From Scytonema sp. UIC 10036 (GTDB lineage Bacteria > Cyanobacteriota > Cyanobacteriia > Cyanobacteriales > Nostocaceae), in contig NZ_WJFC01000092.1 of NCBI RefSeq assembly GCF_009725235.1, forward strand, positions 1 to 47,663: a stretch of 47,663 nt of DNA. Direction: 5' to 3'. The translations under genes and the position numbers were made by a program. The notes beneath the pieces are model-generated. The model saw only the letters and a list, made by a program, of their open reading frames with translations, was not told where the DNA came from and did no database searches. Below are positions 18,968 through 28,104 of the stretch, piece by piece (position 1 is the stretch's first letter; every line of letters begins with the position of its first letter).

Positions 18968-21900
18968 TTAAACTGGTGCAATTTCTCTACAGAATACCAT
19001 ATAACTATCTAAATTGTAAGCTAGAAGCTTTTCTACCTGTACTTGTGCGAGCGCTTGTTTATCTTCCTTTTCCAAAACAATTCTGGCTTGGATACGAGGT
19101 AACAAAACTTGCCATTGTATCTCCGATAAATCTCCCAACAAAGAAATTTCTAATCCCTCGCTAACGTCTAAATCTTGCATTAGAAGATTCATAGTCACAC
19201 CGGATAACAATAGTTCGGCTTCCTCATAAGAAATTTGGCTGATGTCTACTAGTAGAGTGATATTTTCACTATTGGAATGAGTTGCGATCGCCCCAATCAC
19301 TTGTTCCAACTCCTCACAAAGTAATTCTTCCGGCTGTGACCAATCTGGAAAAATCATGAGGTTAATATCTTTTAACTTGAGATGCTCTGTAAGAGCCAGT
19401 ACCTGATGCTTGCGGAATAATTCTCGGAAAAGTTCTTTTATTTGAGCTGAGAAAGAGCGACTGTCCAAAAATATAGGGTTAGCCTGCATTCTTTGCAGGA
19501 GGCGATCGCTTTTTTGTTGGCGTAACTTACAATCGGTACCGAGATCGACAGCCAACTGAATATATGTTGCTTCGTTATTAGCAATTAAATCAGGTAGCTC
19601 TAGTTCTCGCAGCAGCGATGCTCCCTTCTGAGAACGAGAGGGTTCTGCTTCCATGACCACCGTTGGTAAACTCACTTCCAATGGGTCGATAAGCGATGTC
19701 ATCCCAGAATAAGGATAGGAATCTAAGTAGATGTTAGCAAGTTTCAACAGTTCTTTAATGTCAGCACGGTTCGGTAAAGGGTCAAGAATAATTAACTTAT
19801 CTTCACTTAGACCATATTCAGCAAAAGTAGCGACTATACGTTTTCGGAAAGCAAGATAGGGGTAGGAGGATGCCCAGTTTGGATTGAACGGATAAAGTAA
19901 GAGTACGGAATTAGGTACGTTGGCAATTATTTTTGCCCAAGTCACTTCTACCTCTGGAATTATTTTGAAATAATTAGCTCCAGAGATATAAACGACAGTC
20001 GTCTTATCAATCCCCAGACTTTCTCGGCTTATAGGAGTTGTGGGAAGAATTTGTTCCTCAGTTGCAAAATCGAAACATTGAGGAGGACTGTTTAATGTAA
20101 TGAGCTTTTCAGAGTAATGTTGTTGAGCATTCTCTTCTGGCTCAGACAATTTACTAGAAATGTAGTAATCAACATGACGCATACCAGTTGATACAGGGGA
20201 ATTGGCATCAACCATCTGTACTGGTGCTAACCGATGTAAGGCAAGTAAGGTAATTTGATGGTTAACTGCAGTTACATTAGTAGAAATAAACAGGATATCT
20301 AGTTCTGCTTCCCGAATGATTTGCACTTGGTCAACCAAATCGCTTGGTAGTTTTACAAAAGCATCTGCATGACTAACGCAGTAACTTTCCAAACGGTGAT
20401 TGCTAACATTAAATGTGAAGAGAATTATCTCAAATAAATCTCTATTCAAATGTTTATATACAGGTAGGGCAGCAAAAGTTTCTGTTTGTGGTCCAAAATG
20501 AGACGCAAGAACTCCCAAGCGAATTTTATTGAATTCTAAGGAGCGTTCTGGAAATTCATATTCAAGCTCACTACCTATCTTCGTCAAGAAGAATTCCATG
20601 ATATCCGCACGTTTCGTGTAGATATCTTTCAAGTTTGCTTGATTAAAATACAAAGGAATAAAGTTTGCAGCCCTTGTAAAATGACCTGCTACCTCCAGCC
20701 AAAGTTCTGAATCAGGATTGCTCAAAATATTACTATGCAAGTCATTAAGCAACTGTTGCATATATTGGTAATAACTATCTACCTCTCCTCTCTTTTCAAA
20801 ATAAAGGGGAGGATGTAGTGTAAATTTAAGGTAGTCTTTGAGCAACCAGCTAGGTATACGAGTTAGGTCGCAGGCTAAGGGTAATTGATGAGGTCGGTAG
20901 TAGAGCATTGCAACTAGTAGATACTGAATGGCTTGCGATTCACCAAATCCGTTAGTTGTATGTGCCATTGTTTCAGCCACAAAGCCTTGTTCAGTTTCAG
21001 TTAGTGGTTCATACTGAATACCACTATTGACTAGTATTTGATATGCCTTACCTGTGTCGCCTAAATATATACTTGGTAATCGATCTGCATTAAGCCCAAG
21101 CAATAGATCGGCAATGTCCTTTCGAGCTTGGAGAAGGTTAGCTAGTGTAGTTTTATTACTTGGATCGGTTTGATAATCGGTAACCCAAGTGAAAATTTGA
21201 GTTGATAGTAATTCCGAACTTTCAGACTCGTGTAAGACAAGCATTGGCATCTTTGTCTTATAAATGCCAGTTCCGTTAAGAAGGGTAAATAGACTTTCAG
21301 CAGCTTGGCTAGCTATAGGTATTTGCTTAATAGTATTTAGAATACTAACTAATGCCTGAGACCGCATTAGAGCAAAGGACAATAAAGTTTGTGGGTATTG
21401 AAGAGAAGGAAGAATTTCCAGAGCTTGATGGTAACTTGAGACTGGGACATATTGGGTAAAAATTTGTTGTTGAATCTCATTGTCTGAAGAAGCCAGCCAC
21501 GCTCCAAACAAAACTCCTAAAGTTTCTTCGTTTCCATCAGCCAATAATATATCCAAAGCTGATGAAATAAATGACTCATCATATTGAAATTGATTATTAA
21601 CTACAAGAACATAGTCTTCTTTACTCAACTTTAGAATAGTAATGATTGAATCTATAACATCTTGGTAGTTTTCCCAATCTAAATGACTACAGCAATGCAA
21701 AACGATATTTTTATACCTAGATCGTTCTAACCAATTCTGCAAGAGTTCGTTATTATACTCTTCTCCTTTATAATGTAAGTATATGACACTAACTTTTGGC
21801 TCTGAGGAGAAATTATTTTGTACCAATGCTTGCTCTCTAACTTTCTGACTAAACTCTTTGACTTCCAAGAGTTCTTGTTGTAAAAAATTTTCCTCTTCTA

Positions 21901-23461
21901 AGAGAGAGCGACTTGTGTCATCGCTATCTGATAAATCGTAAAGAAATGAACCGTTGAGAATTCGATTACAAATTCTATCTAGTGATGGGTCGTTACCTGG
22001 TTGAAGTTCGTCTAGACTCTGGAACCTTAAATCATAAAAATGTGAATCTTTAACACCAAAGGCACGAAACTTAGTAGAAAATTTAAAGAAAAAAGCATGA
22101 GTAAATCTATACAAATTTCTCATATCTTCTACAGTAGATCGAGCAGATTCAGCTAACAGTTCATCAACTAGCATTTTCAAATTTTCTGTAGAAAGGTTAT
22201 CAGTTTCTATGACATACCTTAAAGCTTGGTGATATGGAGAGATTTTAAAACTTGCGGTTGGAACACCTCTTGCAGCGGACTCAATGGAAATAGTACTAAA
22301 AAACGCGATCGCCGCCTCCGTATTCCACAACAAAGCATAGGAAGTTAATTGCTCAGATGGCATCACAATCCGCACATTTTTTGGTGCCAAGAGTGCTTGA
22401 TGATAAGCTCTTGTCAAGAGATCGGTATCAGGTGGAGTAAATTTATCGCCTGCAATAAGTGGATGATGACGAACCACTAAATATTCATCCCTATCCGCAA
22501 AGATGTTTATTAAACGATCGATGATATCAAGCTGTTCTGTAATTCCTGCATAATCTTCAAACGCCCTAAGTTCATCTTCACTTGATGTAAAAACTGTAAA
22601 GATTTTTGCATTTGCAGGTATTCGCAGTTTTTGTCGAACTTCTGCATAATTGGTCTTGAAGTCATAAAATGATGGCCAGCTTAGATTAAGTCCAGCTTCC
22701 CGATTAGTAAAATACTTCTTGACTTGTAGTAATTCAGACTCTTTAAGAGGAATATTTTTCCAAGCACGGACACAGTCTAGAGGAGGTTTAGTACTCAAAA
22801 CACTACAATTGTCAAAAAAGCTGAAGCTATCAGCAATATAACCTCGTTCATGAACAATCGTATCTATTTGTCGTTGGCGTGCTACTTCAAAAGCTATTCT
22901 ATATGGTGCAAGTCGTGCATTAAATAAAAATAAGTTTGTTGGTTGGTGGGTATCCAGTAATCTTGAGACAGCTTGATACGTTATCAAACCATCCATGAGA
23001 TATTGCCTGTGAATCTTACGGACATTAGGCATAGATAACCGATGGGGGGAGATCCTAAAGTAAGTGTAAATTGATGAAGTAACCCATTTCCCAATTGGCA
23101 ATTCCTGATAGGTGGCGTTGGCATAATCATCTGAATCGACAGTTTCTATCCACAGGTTAGCGATCGCATAGTCATCAGGTAAGATAAAATCACGCAGTTG
23201 CAAATAGGGCAAACCAAATGAATCAAAAAAACGCTGACCTAATTGCGAACAAGATTGACAACTATTGAGGGCTTGTTGACTGCTCATTCCTCGAGTAATG
23301 TAACAGTCTCGATAAACTCCATCACAAATAACGCTTAGTACGTCACAGTCCCGCATTTCTAGTGCCTTCGCCATAACAGCATCAACTTGGCTGTGGAGAA
23401 GCCATGCTGAGTAGGGAGAGAAGAATAATATTTTTTTACTTTCAGACATTGCTGTAAACAT
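18968..23461 (-). CDS. Giant multidomain glycosyltransferase with C-terminal SPINDLY-like domain
   Basis: A 1497-residue cytoplasmic protein, last gene of the pseudaminic acid operon. Residues 1-480 resemble capsule/CDP-glycerol-type transferases (N-terminal KILFFSPYSAWLLHSQ, then VVRHHPLI near 329 and an AAIAFFSTISIESAARGVPTA block near 383). Residues 555-760 resemble a degenerate family 2 transferase fold (KVSVIYLHYKGE, YVLVVNNQ). Residues 975-1350 are SPINDLY/OGT-like (IRLGVLASHFGPQTETF, VQMVDANSPVSTGMRHVDYYIS, LDSYPYSGMT). Residues 1365-1497 form a conserved cyanobacterial tail (MIFPDWSQPEELL...LLPRIQARIVLE). The acceptor is unknown; glycosylation of protein or glycan with the operon's sugar is inferred. 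M1 or M5 could be the start, as no clear ribosome-binding site is visible. Confidence 0.88.
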   Translation of the reverse strand: MFTAMSESKKILFFSPYSAWLLHSQVDAVMAKALEMRDCDVLSVICDGVYRDCYITRGMSSQQALNSCQSCSQLGQRFFDSFGLPYLQLRDFILPDDYAIANLWIETVDSDDYANATYQELPIGKWVTSSIYTYFRISPHRLSMPNVRKIHRQYLMDGLITYQAVSRLLDTHQPTNLFLFNARLAPYRIAFEVARQRQIDTIVHERGYIADSFSFFDNCSVLSTKPPLDCVRAWKNIPLKESELLQVKKYFTNREAGLNLSWPSFYDFKTNYAEVRQKLRIPANAKIFTVFTSSEDELRAFEDYAGITEQLDIIDRLINIFADRDEYLVVRHHPLIAGDKFTPPDTDLLTRAYHQALLAPKNVRIVMPSEQLTSYALLWNTEAAIAFFSTISIESAARGVPTASFKISPYHQALRYVIETDNLSTENLKMLVDELLAESARSTVEDMRNLYRFTHAFFFKFSTKFRAFGVKDSHFYDLRFQSLDELQPGNDPSLDRICNRILNGSFLYDLSDSDDTSRSLLEEENFLQQELLEVKEFSQKVREQALVQNNFSSEPKVSVIYLHYKGEEYNNELLQNWLERSRYKNIVLHCCSHLDWENYQDVIDSIITILKLSKEDYVLVVNNQFQYDESFISSALDILLADGNEETLGVLFGAWLASSDNEIQQQIFTQYVPVSSYHQALEILPSLQYPQTLLSFALMRSQALVSILNTIKQIPIASQAAESLFTLLNGTGIYKTKMPMLVLHESESSELLSTQIFTWVTDYQTDPSNKTTLANLLQARKDIADLLLGLNADRLPSIYLGDTGKAYQILVNSGIQYEPLTETEQGFVAETMAHTTNGFGESQAIQYLLVAMLYYRPHQLPLACDLTRIPSWLLKDYLKFTLHPPLYFEKRGEVDSYYQYMQQLLNDLHSNILSNPDSELWLEVAGHFTRAANFIPLYFNQANLKDIYTKRADIMEFFLTKIGSELEYEFPERSLEFNKIRLGVLASHFGPQTETFAALPVYKHLNRDLFEIILFTFNVSNHRLESYCVSHADAFVKLPSDLVDQVQIIREAELDILFISTNVTAVNHQITLLALHRLAPVQMVDANSPVSTGMRHVDYYISSKLSEPEENAQQHYSEKLITLNSPPQCFDFATEEQILPTTPISRESLGIDKTTVVYISGANYFKIIPEVEVTWAKIIANVPNSVLLLYPFNPNWASSYPYLAFRKRIVATFAEYGLSEDKLIILDPLPNRADIKELLKLANIYLDSYPYSGMTSLIDPLEVSLPTVVMEAEPSRSQKGASLLRELELPDLIANNEATYIQLAVDLGTDCKLRQQKSDRLLQRMQANPIFLDSRSFSAQIKELFRELFRKHQVLALTEHLKLKDINLMIFPDWSQPEELLCEELEQVIGAIATHSNSENITLLVDISQISYEEAELLLSGVTMNLLMQDLDVSEGLEISLLGDLSEIQWQVLLPRIQARIVLEKEDKQALAQVQVEKLLAYNLDSYMVFCREIAPV

Positions 23462-23515
23462 ATGTAATTTTTGGTATGGCTAACGGTATAAGATTTTGTA
23501 CTTTTTCAAGCTGCG

Positions 23516-24568
23516 CTAACTAACTAACTCCCACTTTAAAGGTGTTCCCATTTTGACATCCTGTTTAATTTGTTTTCCTAACAGAATTTCATAATATTTC
23601 GGGGGTAAACCTAACCCTGGGCGCATCGATTTCAGATTCTTTGGCATCAAGAAATCTCCTGCTTTCATGTCTTGGGCAATGTAGAGCGATCGCCTATAAA
23701 CCAAAGACTCCTTCTCAGCTTCTGTAGGCTGATACTTTATGGTACCCATCCCTTGCCAAGCTCTTTGAGTCTCGATCGCCAGCTGTTGCATTTCATGTGG
23801 TTCCATTGAAAAAGCTGAATCCACACCACCATCAGCCCGTCGTAGGGTGAAGTGCTTTTCGATAACTGTAGCCCCTAGTGCAACACTAGCAACGGCAACG
23901 CCAATTCCCATAGTGTGGTCAGACAGTCCCACTTGAACATTAAACAGGTCACGCATATGAGGAATTGTCAGCAGGTTTGTATCTTCTGGTGTCGCAGGAT
24001 AAGTGCTGGTGCATTTAAGTAGTATCAAATCCTGACATCCCGCCTCGCGTGCTGCCCGTACAGTTTCATCTAACTCTGCCACTGTCGCCATACCAGTAGA
24101 GATCATCATTGGTTTACCTGTACTAGCCACTTTGCGAATCAAGGGTAAATCAGTATTTTCAAAAGAGGCAATTTTATAACAAGGTACATCTAGAGATTCG
24201 AGAAAATGTACAGCCGTAGCATCAAAAGGAGTGCTAAAGCCAATAATTCCTAGTTCCTTGCAACGGTCAAAAATGGGTTTGTGCCATTCCCAGGGCGTAT
24301 AAGCTTGTTGGTATAGCTGATACAGGGAGTTACCATGCCATAGACTTTTATGGTCATCAATATAAAACTCACCCTCGTCGATGTCCAAAGTCATTGTATC
24401 CGCAGTGTAGGTCTGGAGTTTAAGAGCGTGTACGCCTGCTTTAGCAGCAGCATCTACAATTTCTAAAGCTCTTTCTAAAGATTGATTGTGATTGCCAGAC
24501 ATCTCAGCAATCACGAAGGGAGGATGCTCAACACCAATTTTTCGGTCTCTAATTTTAATTTCTTTCAT
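23516..24568 (-). CDS. pseI: Pseudaminic acid synthase
   Basis: A 350-residue NeuB-family enzyme condensing the 2,4-diacetamido-trideoxy-altrose with phosphoenolpyruvate to give pseudaminic acid. The barrel starts PPFVIAEMSGNHNQSLERALEIVDAAAKAGVHALKLQTY. GFSTPFD, KIASFENTD, MISTGMA and the metal-site region EKHFTLRRADGGVDSAFSMEP follow. The C-terminal SAF antifreeze-like domain (about 290-350) contains SLYIAQDMKAGD and MRPGLGLPP. These blocks fit PseI better than NeuB or LegI, though that distinction needs a tree. It lies 8 bp after the MBL-fold gene and 54 bp before the giant transferase. Confidence 0.94.
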   Translation of the reverse strand: MKEIKIRDRKIGVEHPPFVIAEMSGNHNQSLERALEIVDAAAKAGVHALKLQTYTADTMTLDIDEGEFYIDDHKSLWHGNSLYQLYQQAYTPWEWHKPIFDRCKELGIIGFSTPFDATAVHFLESLDVPCYKIASFENTDLPLIRKVASTGKPMMISTGMATVAELDETVRAAREAGCQDLILLKCTSTYPATPEDTNLLTIPHMRDLFNVQVGLSDHTMGIGVAVASVALGATVIEKHFTLRRADGGVDSAFSMEPHEMQQLAIETQRAWQGMGTIKYQPTEAEKESLVYRRSLYIAQDMKAGDFLMPKNLKSMRPGLGLPPKYYEILLGKQIKQDVKMGTPLKWELVS

Positions 24569-24576
24569 AGAACTTT

Positions 24577-25869
24577 TTACAGTCTTAAATAATTAATAAA
24601 AGCATGGATTTTAGGATTAAAAATATTGGGAACCCGTTCATAATCTAAAAAAAGTGCTGCATCAGCAATATTCCAAGAAATATGACCAATTAACAATAAT
24701 ATCAACAAAGTACTTGGAATTGTAATACGCAGATAGGGTTCAGATAAAGAAGCATTCCAAGCCACTTCTTCTACAGTCTCCACATTCAATGGAATATGAA
24801 AACGACGATTTCTATCTGGAACATCAAAATAATAGTAGAAATTGGGAAAGTACTGCTCCTTAAGTTGTTCCCTCCATAGTCTTGAACGAGCAGATTCTAC
24901 TAAACGTTTTATAGGTACGCTCAGGTTCATCGAAAAAGTTTCATAGTCATAGACTTGATGTTTTACAACATTTGCTATGTATTGATTTCTATCTTCTTCA
25001 GAGTGAGGCTGGTAAGGAATATTAGGTATTTTTTGTTGGATTTCAAAATCAAATACTTGTCCAGACTTTAATAAAAGTGCTTTCTCTTCACAACCTACCT
25101 TTTTCAAGGCATCAAGAACCACCGATCCATCTGGTGGATGCGGCAAATATTTATTTAAGTCAGACCTTGAGCCAGCAATAACGTATTGATCGGCAAATGG
25201 CATTGCGTAGCTTGGCTGTAGTGTTTTTACTGTATTGACAAATTCTTGTAAGTTGTGTTCAAAAATTCGTTGTTTTTCTCTCATTTTTTCTGTATCTGAG
25301 AGATTTGTGTAACAAGCAGGATAGCCAGATCCTCCAGCATAAGGTAATAATGCCAAATCAACGTTACCGTGCTTTTCCTGAATGTACTTTAATCCTCCAT
25401 TGTAGGGGGAACAATCATTAGCGTTGTAGATAATAAAGTTATCCCAATTGAGAATTAGAGCAGAATCAATTAGGTAGTTTAGCTCATGAGCGGGATCTGC
25501 TTCTAGCATATCAACCCATAAGCCGGGAGCAATTTGAGTAGGTGTACGAGGCTTAATTAGATGAATTTTTTTAAATTGAAATCCGTGTAGCTCTAAAAAT
25601 TTAGCAACATAATTTGGCGACCTATCCATTAAAATGACTTCAGCATCTCTGTTCAAATGCTGAATAGTTCCTGCAGCGCAATGGTCTTCATGTATATGTG
25701 ATATATAAAGGTAATCAATCCTACCTATATCTTTCAGACTAACTTGCAATGGTGGATAGTGATACCAAGCACCATGAAAAATACCATCGTTAAGCCAAGG
25801 GTCAAACAATATTCTTTTCCCCTTGTGTTCCAATATGGCGGTTGCACCGCCGATATTCATCAGTTTCAT
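24577..25869 (-). CDS. Metallo-beta-lactamase-fold protein resembling the CMP-Neu5Ac hydroxylase core
   Basis: A 430-residue protein with an MBL metal site HIHEDH (58-63) after the strand ILFDPWLNDG. The middle (DLALLPYAGGSGYPACY, then LQPSYAMPFADQYV) and the C terminus (HISWNIADAALFLDYERVPNIFNPKIHAFINYL) resemble, from memory of the family, the catalytic part of CMP-N-acetylneuraminate hydroxylase (CMAH). The N-terminal Rieske domain of CMAH is absent. It sits between pseI (8-bp gap) and a methyltransferase (3-bp gap), so it probably acts on the nonulosonic acid or its nucleotide. UlaG-like lactonase function is an alternative. Confidence 0.85.
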   Translation of the reverse strand: MKLMNIGGATAILEHKGKRILFDPWLNDGIFHGAWYHYPPLQVSLKDIGRIDYLYISHIHEDHCAAGTIQHLNRDAEVILMDRSPNYVAKFLELHGFQFKKIHLIKPRTPTQIAPGLWVDMLEADPAHELNYLIDSALILNWDNFIIYNANDCSPYNGGLKYIQEKHGNVDLALLPYAGGSGYPACYTNLSDTEKMREKQRIFEHNLQEFVNTVKTLQPSYAMPFADQYVIAGSRSDLNKYLPHPPDGSVVLDALKKVGCEEKALLLKSGQVFDFEIQQKIPNIPYQPHSEEDRNQYIANVVKHQVYDYETFSMNLSVPIKRLVESARSRLWREQLKEQYFPNFYYYFDVPDRNRRFHIPLNVETVEEVAWNASLSEPYLRITIPSTLLILLLIGHISWNIADAALFLDYERVPNIFNPKIHAFINYLRL

Positions 25870-25872
25870 TGT

Positions 25873-26760
25873 TTAATTCCTCACGGCATAAGCAATAACT
25901 TGACGACCTAAATTTAGTTCAGCTAATGAGCAATAGAGTTTATGTAAAACTTGCATATGTCCAGTTTTCTGTAAATTCAGTTCAAATGCCATACGGCGCT
26001 CATGACACTGGCGACCTAATGGACCATCCTTAACGTAATTATCACCAAATAGTAAAAACATTTCTATTGGAAATGAAGATTTAGTGAGCTTGACTTCGTA
26101 TCCTAAATTAGCGAGAAGATTGCATAGAGTGTCTTTGCTAAAATAATTTAAATGTCCGGGTGGAGCCACCCACCAATCCTCTAACTTATGTACGTCTCTA
26201 CCCGCTAATTGGAAAGCATTAAATTCATTGGGAACATCAATAATGAGTAAGCCCTTTGGCTTTAATAGTCTCTCTTTAATTTCACGCAACGTAGCTACTG
26301 GATCGGCAAGATGTTCCAAAACATTTAACAAAGTAACAACATCAAATTCATGCCCTTCAAAGACATCCATTTTTTCCATACCGGCTTGGACAACATTTAG
26401 TCCGTGTTTATTGGCATAGCTTACAGCTTCTGGAGCTGGATCGAAGCCATAGCACACCATTCCTTTATTTTGGAAGTAGAAAAGAGCTTGACCCCAACCG
26501 CAACCAATATCTAGTATTTTCTTACCTGCTAAAGGTTCCCCTATTATCTCAGAAACACTAACACACATATCCTCTCTGCTAGCATCCAGCCACTCTTTAT
26601 CTAACAGTTGTACTTCAAGAGCGGAATCATTAAATTTAGGATAAGCTGCATAGAATTCATTAGCGTAAAACTGAGTAATTTCTTCAGGTGTTGGAGTTGG
26701 CTTTATTTGTAAAAAACCAAATTCTGGATGAGGTTCTAGATGATACTTACTATTTGTCAT
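25873..26760 (-). CDS. SAM-dependent methyltransferase (sugar modification)
   Basis: This 295-residue protein has the SAM motif ILDIGCGWGQA (82-92), then CYGFDPAPEAV, VVTLLNVLEHLADP and KGLLIIDVPNEFN. This order is common to polysaccharide-cluster methyltransferases. It starts 28 bp after the WbqC-like gene and ends 3 bp before the MBL-fold gene. It may methylate the pseudaminic acid derivative or the glycan it joins. The atom modified cannot be predicted. Confidence 0.88.
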   Translation of the reverse strand: MTNSKYHLEPHPEFGFLQIKPTPTPEEITQFYANEFYAAYPKFNDSALEVQLLDKEWLDASREDMCVSVSEIIGEPLAGKKILDIGCGWGQALFYFQNKGMVCYGFDPAPEAVSYANKHGLNVVQAGMEKMDVFEGHEFDVVTLLNVLEHLADPVATLREIKERLLKPKGLLIIDVPNEFNAFQLAGRDVHKLEDWWVAPPGHLNYFSKDTLCNLLANLGYEVKLTKSSFPIEMFLLFGDNYVKDGPLGRQCHERRMAFELNLQKTGHMQVLHKLYCSLAELNLGRQVIAYAVRN

Positions 26761-26788
26761 TGTTAAATATCCTTGATGAATCTTACTC

Positions 26789-27487
26789 TTAATTTACTGT
26801 TCCGGTTGTCACATATTGTGATGTTTTTTTCCATCCTAAGTTAGCTAGTACATCAAGAATTGACAAATGGCTGATAAAGCTATTTTGCTTATGTTGTGCA
26901 TAGTTACTAGGTAGAAATTCTTGAAAGGAAAGGTGTATTTGAGAATCTTTAAAATCTCCGTCTTTAGATAAGTACTCAGTTGCCCCTACTGGGCTAACGT
27001 ACTCATTACAATTAAAGTATTCGCAAATTTTGACTAATCTTTCTGTACGTTGACCACAAATATTTAATTCACTAGAAACTACAAACTTAGGATATAAGTT
27101 TAAGCTATTGGCAAAAGCTCTAATAATTTTTATATTTAGCTCTGACAAAAATATAATTGAGGGTTCTAATATTATTTCCAAAACGTTCAGTAATTCATTG
27201 ATATAAGGATGTTTAGCATAAGCTTGACTAATTAATTTAAAATGCTTTTGTCTCCAATTCCGTTTCTCATCTATTTGAATATTTTTGATGCTCTGACCGA
27301 GATATAATCGCTGAGACGGTACAGTTATCCAATGTACTTGACCATTCAGTAAAATCCTATTTCGATTTTGCCAAGAGCTTTTCTCATACTGTACGTCATC
27401 TAAAAAAACAAATATATCAGCTTGAGAAATTAGGTTAAAGTAACCAGCCCAAGGCATATATGTTGGTTGCATAATGGCACATTTCAA
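26789..27487 (-). CDS. WbqC-like family protein
   Basis: WbqC family protein, 232 residues, with the signature N terminus CAIMQPTYMPWAGYFNLISQADIFVFLDDVQYEKSSWQNR and the NGQVHWITVP block. The family is found almost only in O-antigen and nonulosonic acid clusters. Its reaction is not established; transfer to an amino sugar has been suggested from context. It lies between pseH (50-bp gap) and a methyltransferase in the operon. Confidence 0.9.
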   Translation of the reverse strand: MKCAIMQPTYMPWAGYFNLISQADIFVFLDDVQYEKSSWQNRNRILLNGQVHWITVPSQRLYLGQSIKNIQIDEKRNWRQKHFKLISQAYAKHPYINELLNVLEIILEPSIIFLSELNIKIIRAFANSLNLYPKFVVSSELNICGQRTERLVKICEYFNCNEYVSPVGATEYLSKDGDFKDSQIHLSFQEFLPSNYAQHKQNSFISHLSILDVLANLGWKKTSQYVTTGTVN

Positions 27488-27537
27488 TTGATTTCCTCCT
27501 GCGTTGCTAATCTGTAAGTAGTAAAAAACTAAAATTG

Positions 27538-28071
27538 CTATTTAAATTCACTCTTTAAAATACCCATTAATATAACATTTTCATATTTACCATTCACCCA
27601 ATATTGCTGCCTCAGTAATCCTTCTTGAACAAATCCACAGACTTGATAACAACGAATGGCATTAAGATTTGACTCAAGAACTCTTAAACAAACTTTATGT
27701 AAGTTAAGACCTTTAAAGGCATAATTCAAAATTAATCGGACAGTTTCCTGACCAATACCTTGACCTCTAAGTTCTTTAGTTCCAATATATATCCCTAAGT
27801 CCGCCGTAGAACCGATCCAATCAATAAACATGAGTCTCACAATGCCAAGACACTGTTGTGATTCCAGTAAAAATATTCCAAAAAGAACTTGATGCTTATC
27901 AGATTGATTGTTTTTTAGCCAATCTTCCACTTCCTTTTTACTAACAGGTAAGGGATGTGACATGACTAAACTATCTAATTCAAAATCATTTTTCCATATG
28001 TATATTTTTTCTAAATCATCAATTTCTATATTTTTGAAGCCTATGCGATCGCCTGTAATGGAAGTTATCAT
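27538..28071 (-). CDS. pseH: GNAT N-acetyltransferase, PseH type
   Basis: A 177-residue GNAT protein with the acetyl-CoA loop RGQGIG (102-107) and the usual beta-alpha-beta ending NAIRCYQVCGFVQEGLLRQQYWVNGKY. Opening residues GDRIGFKNIEIDDLEKIYIWKND fit PseH-like sugar amine acetyltransferases. In the pathway it acetylates the 4-amino group of UDP-4-amino-4,6-dideoxy-AltNAc made by PseC, before PseG removes UDP. It is adjacent to pseG (33-bp gap), which supports the assignment over a general RimJ-type acetyltransferase. Confidence 0.88.
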   Translation of the reverse strand: MITSITGDRIGFKNIEIDDLEKIYIWKNDFELDSLVMSHPLPVSKKEVEDWLKNNQSDKHQVLFGIFLLESQQCLGIVRLMFIDWIGSTADLGIYIGTKELRGQGIGQETVRLILNYAFKGLNLHKVCLRVLESNLNAIRCYQVCGFVQEGLLRQQYWVNGKYENVILMGILKSEFK

Positions 28072-28104
28072 ATAAATTTCCTCTTTGTAATATTTGAGTT
28101 TATC

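Noticed and set aside
18968..23461. Possible fusion artefact or frameshift joining separate transferase genes
   Set aside because: The frame is open without interruption and inter-domain regions look like normal linkers, so a genuine single protein is preferred.
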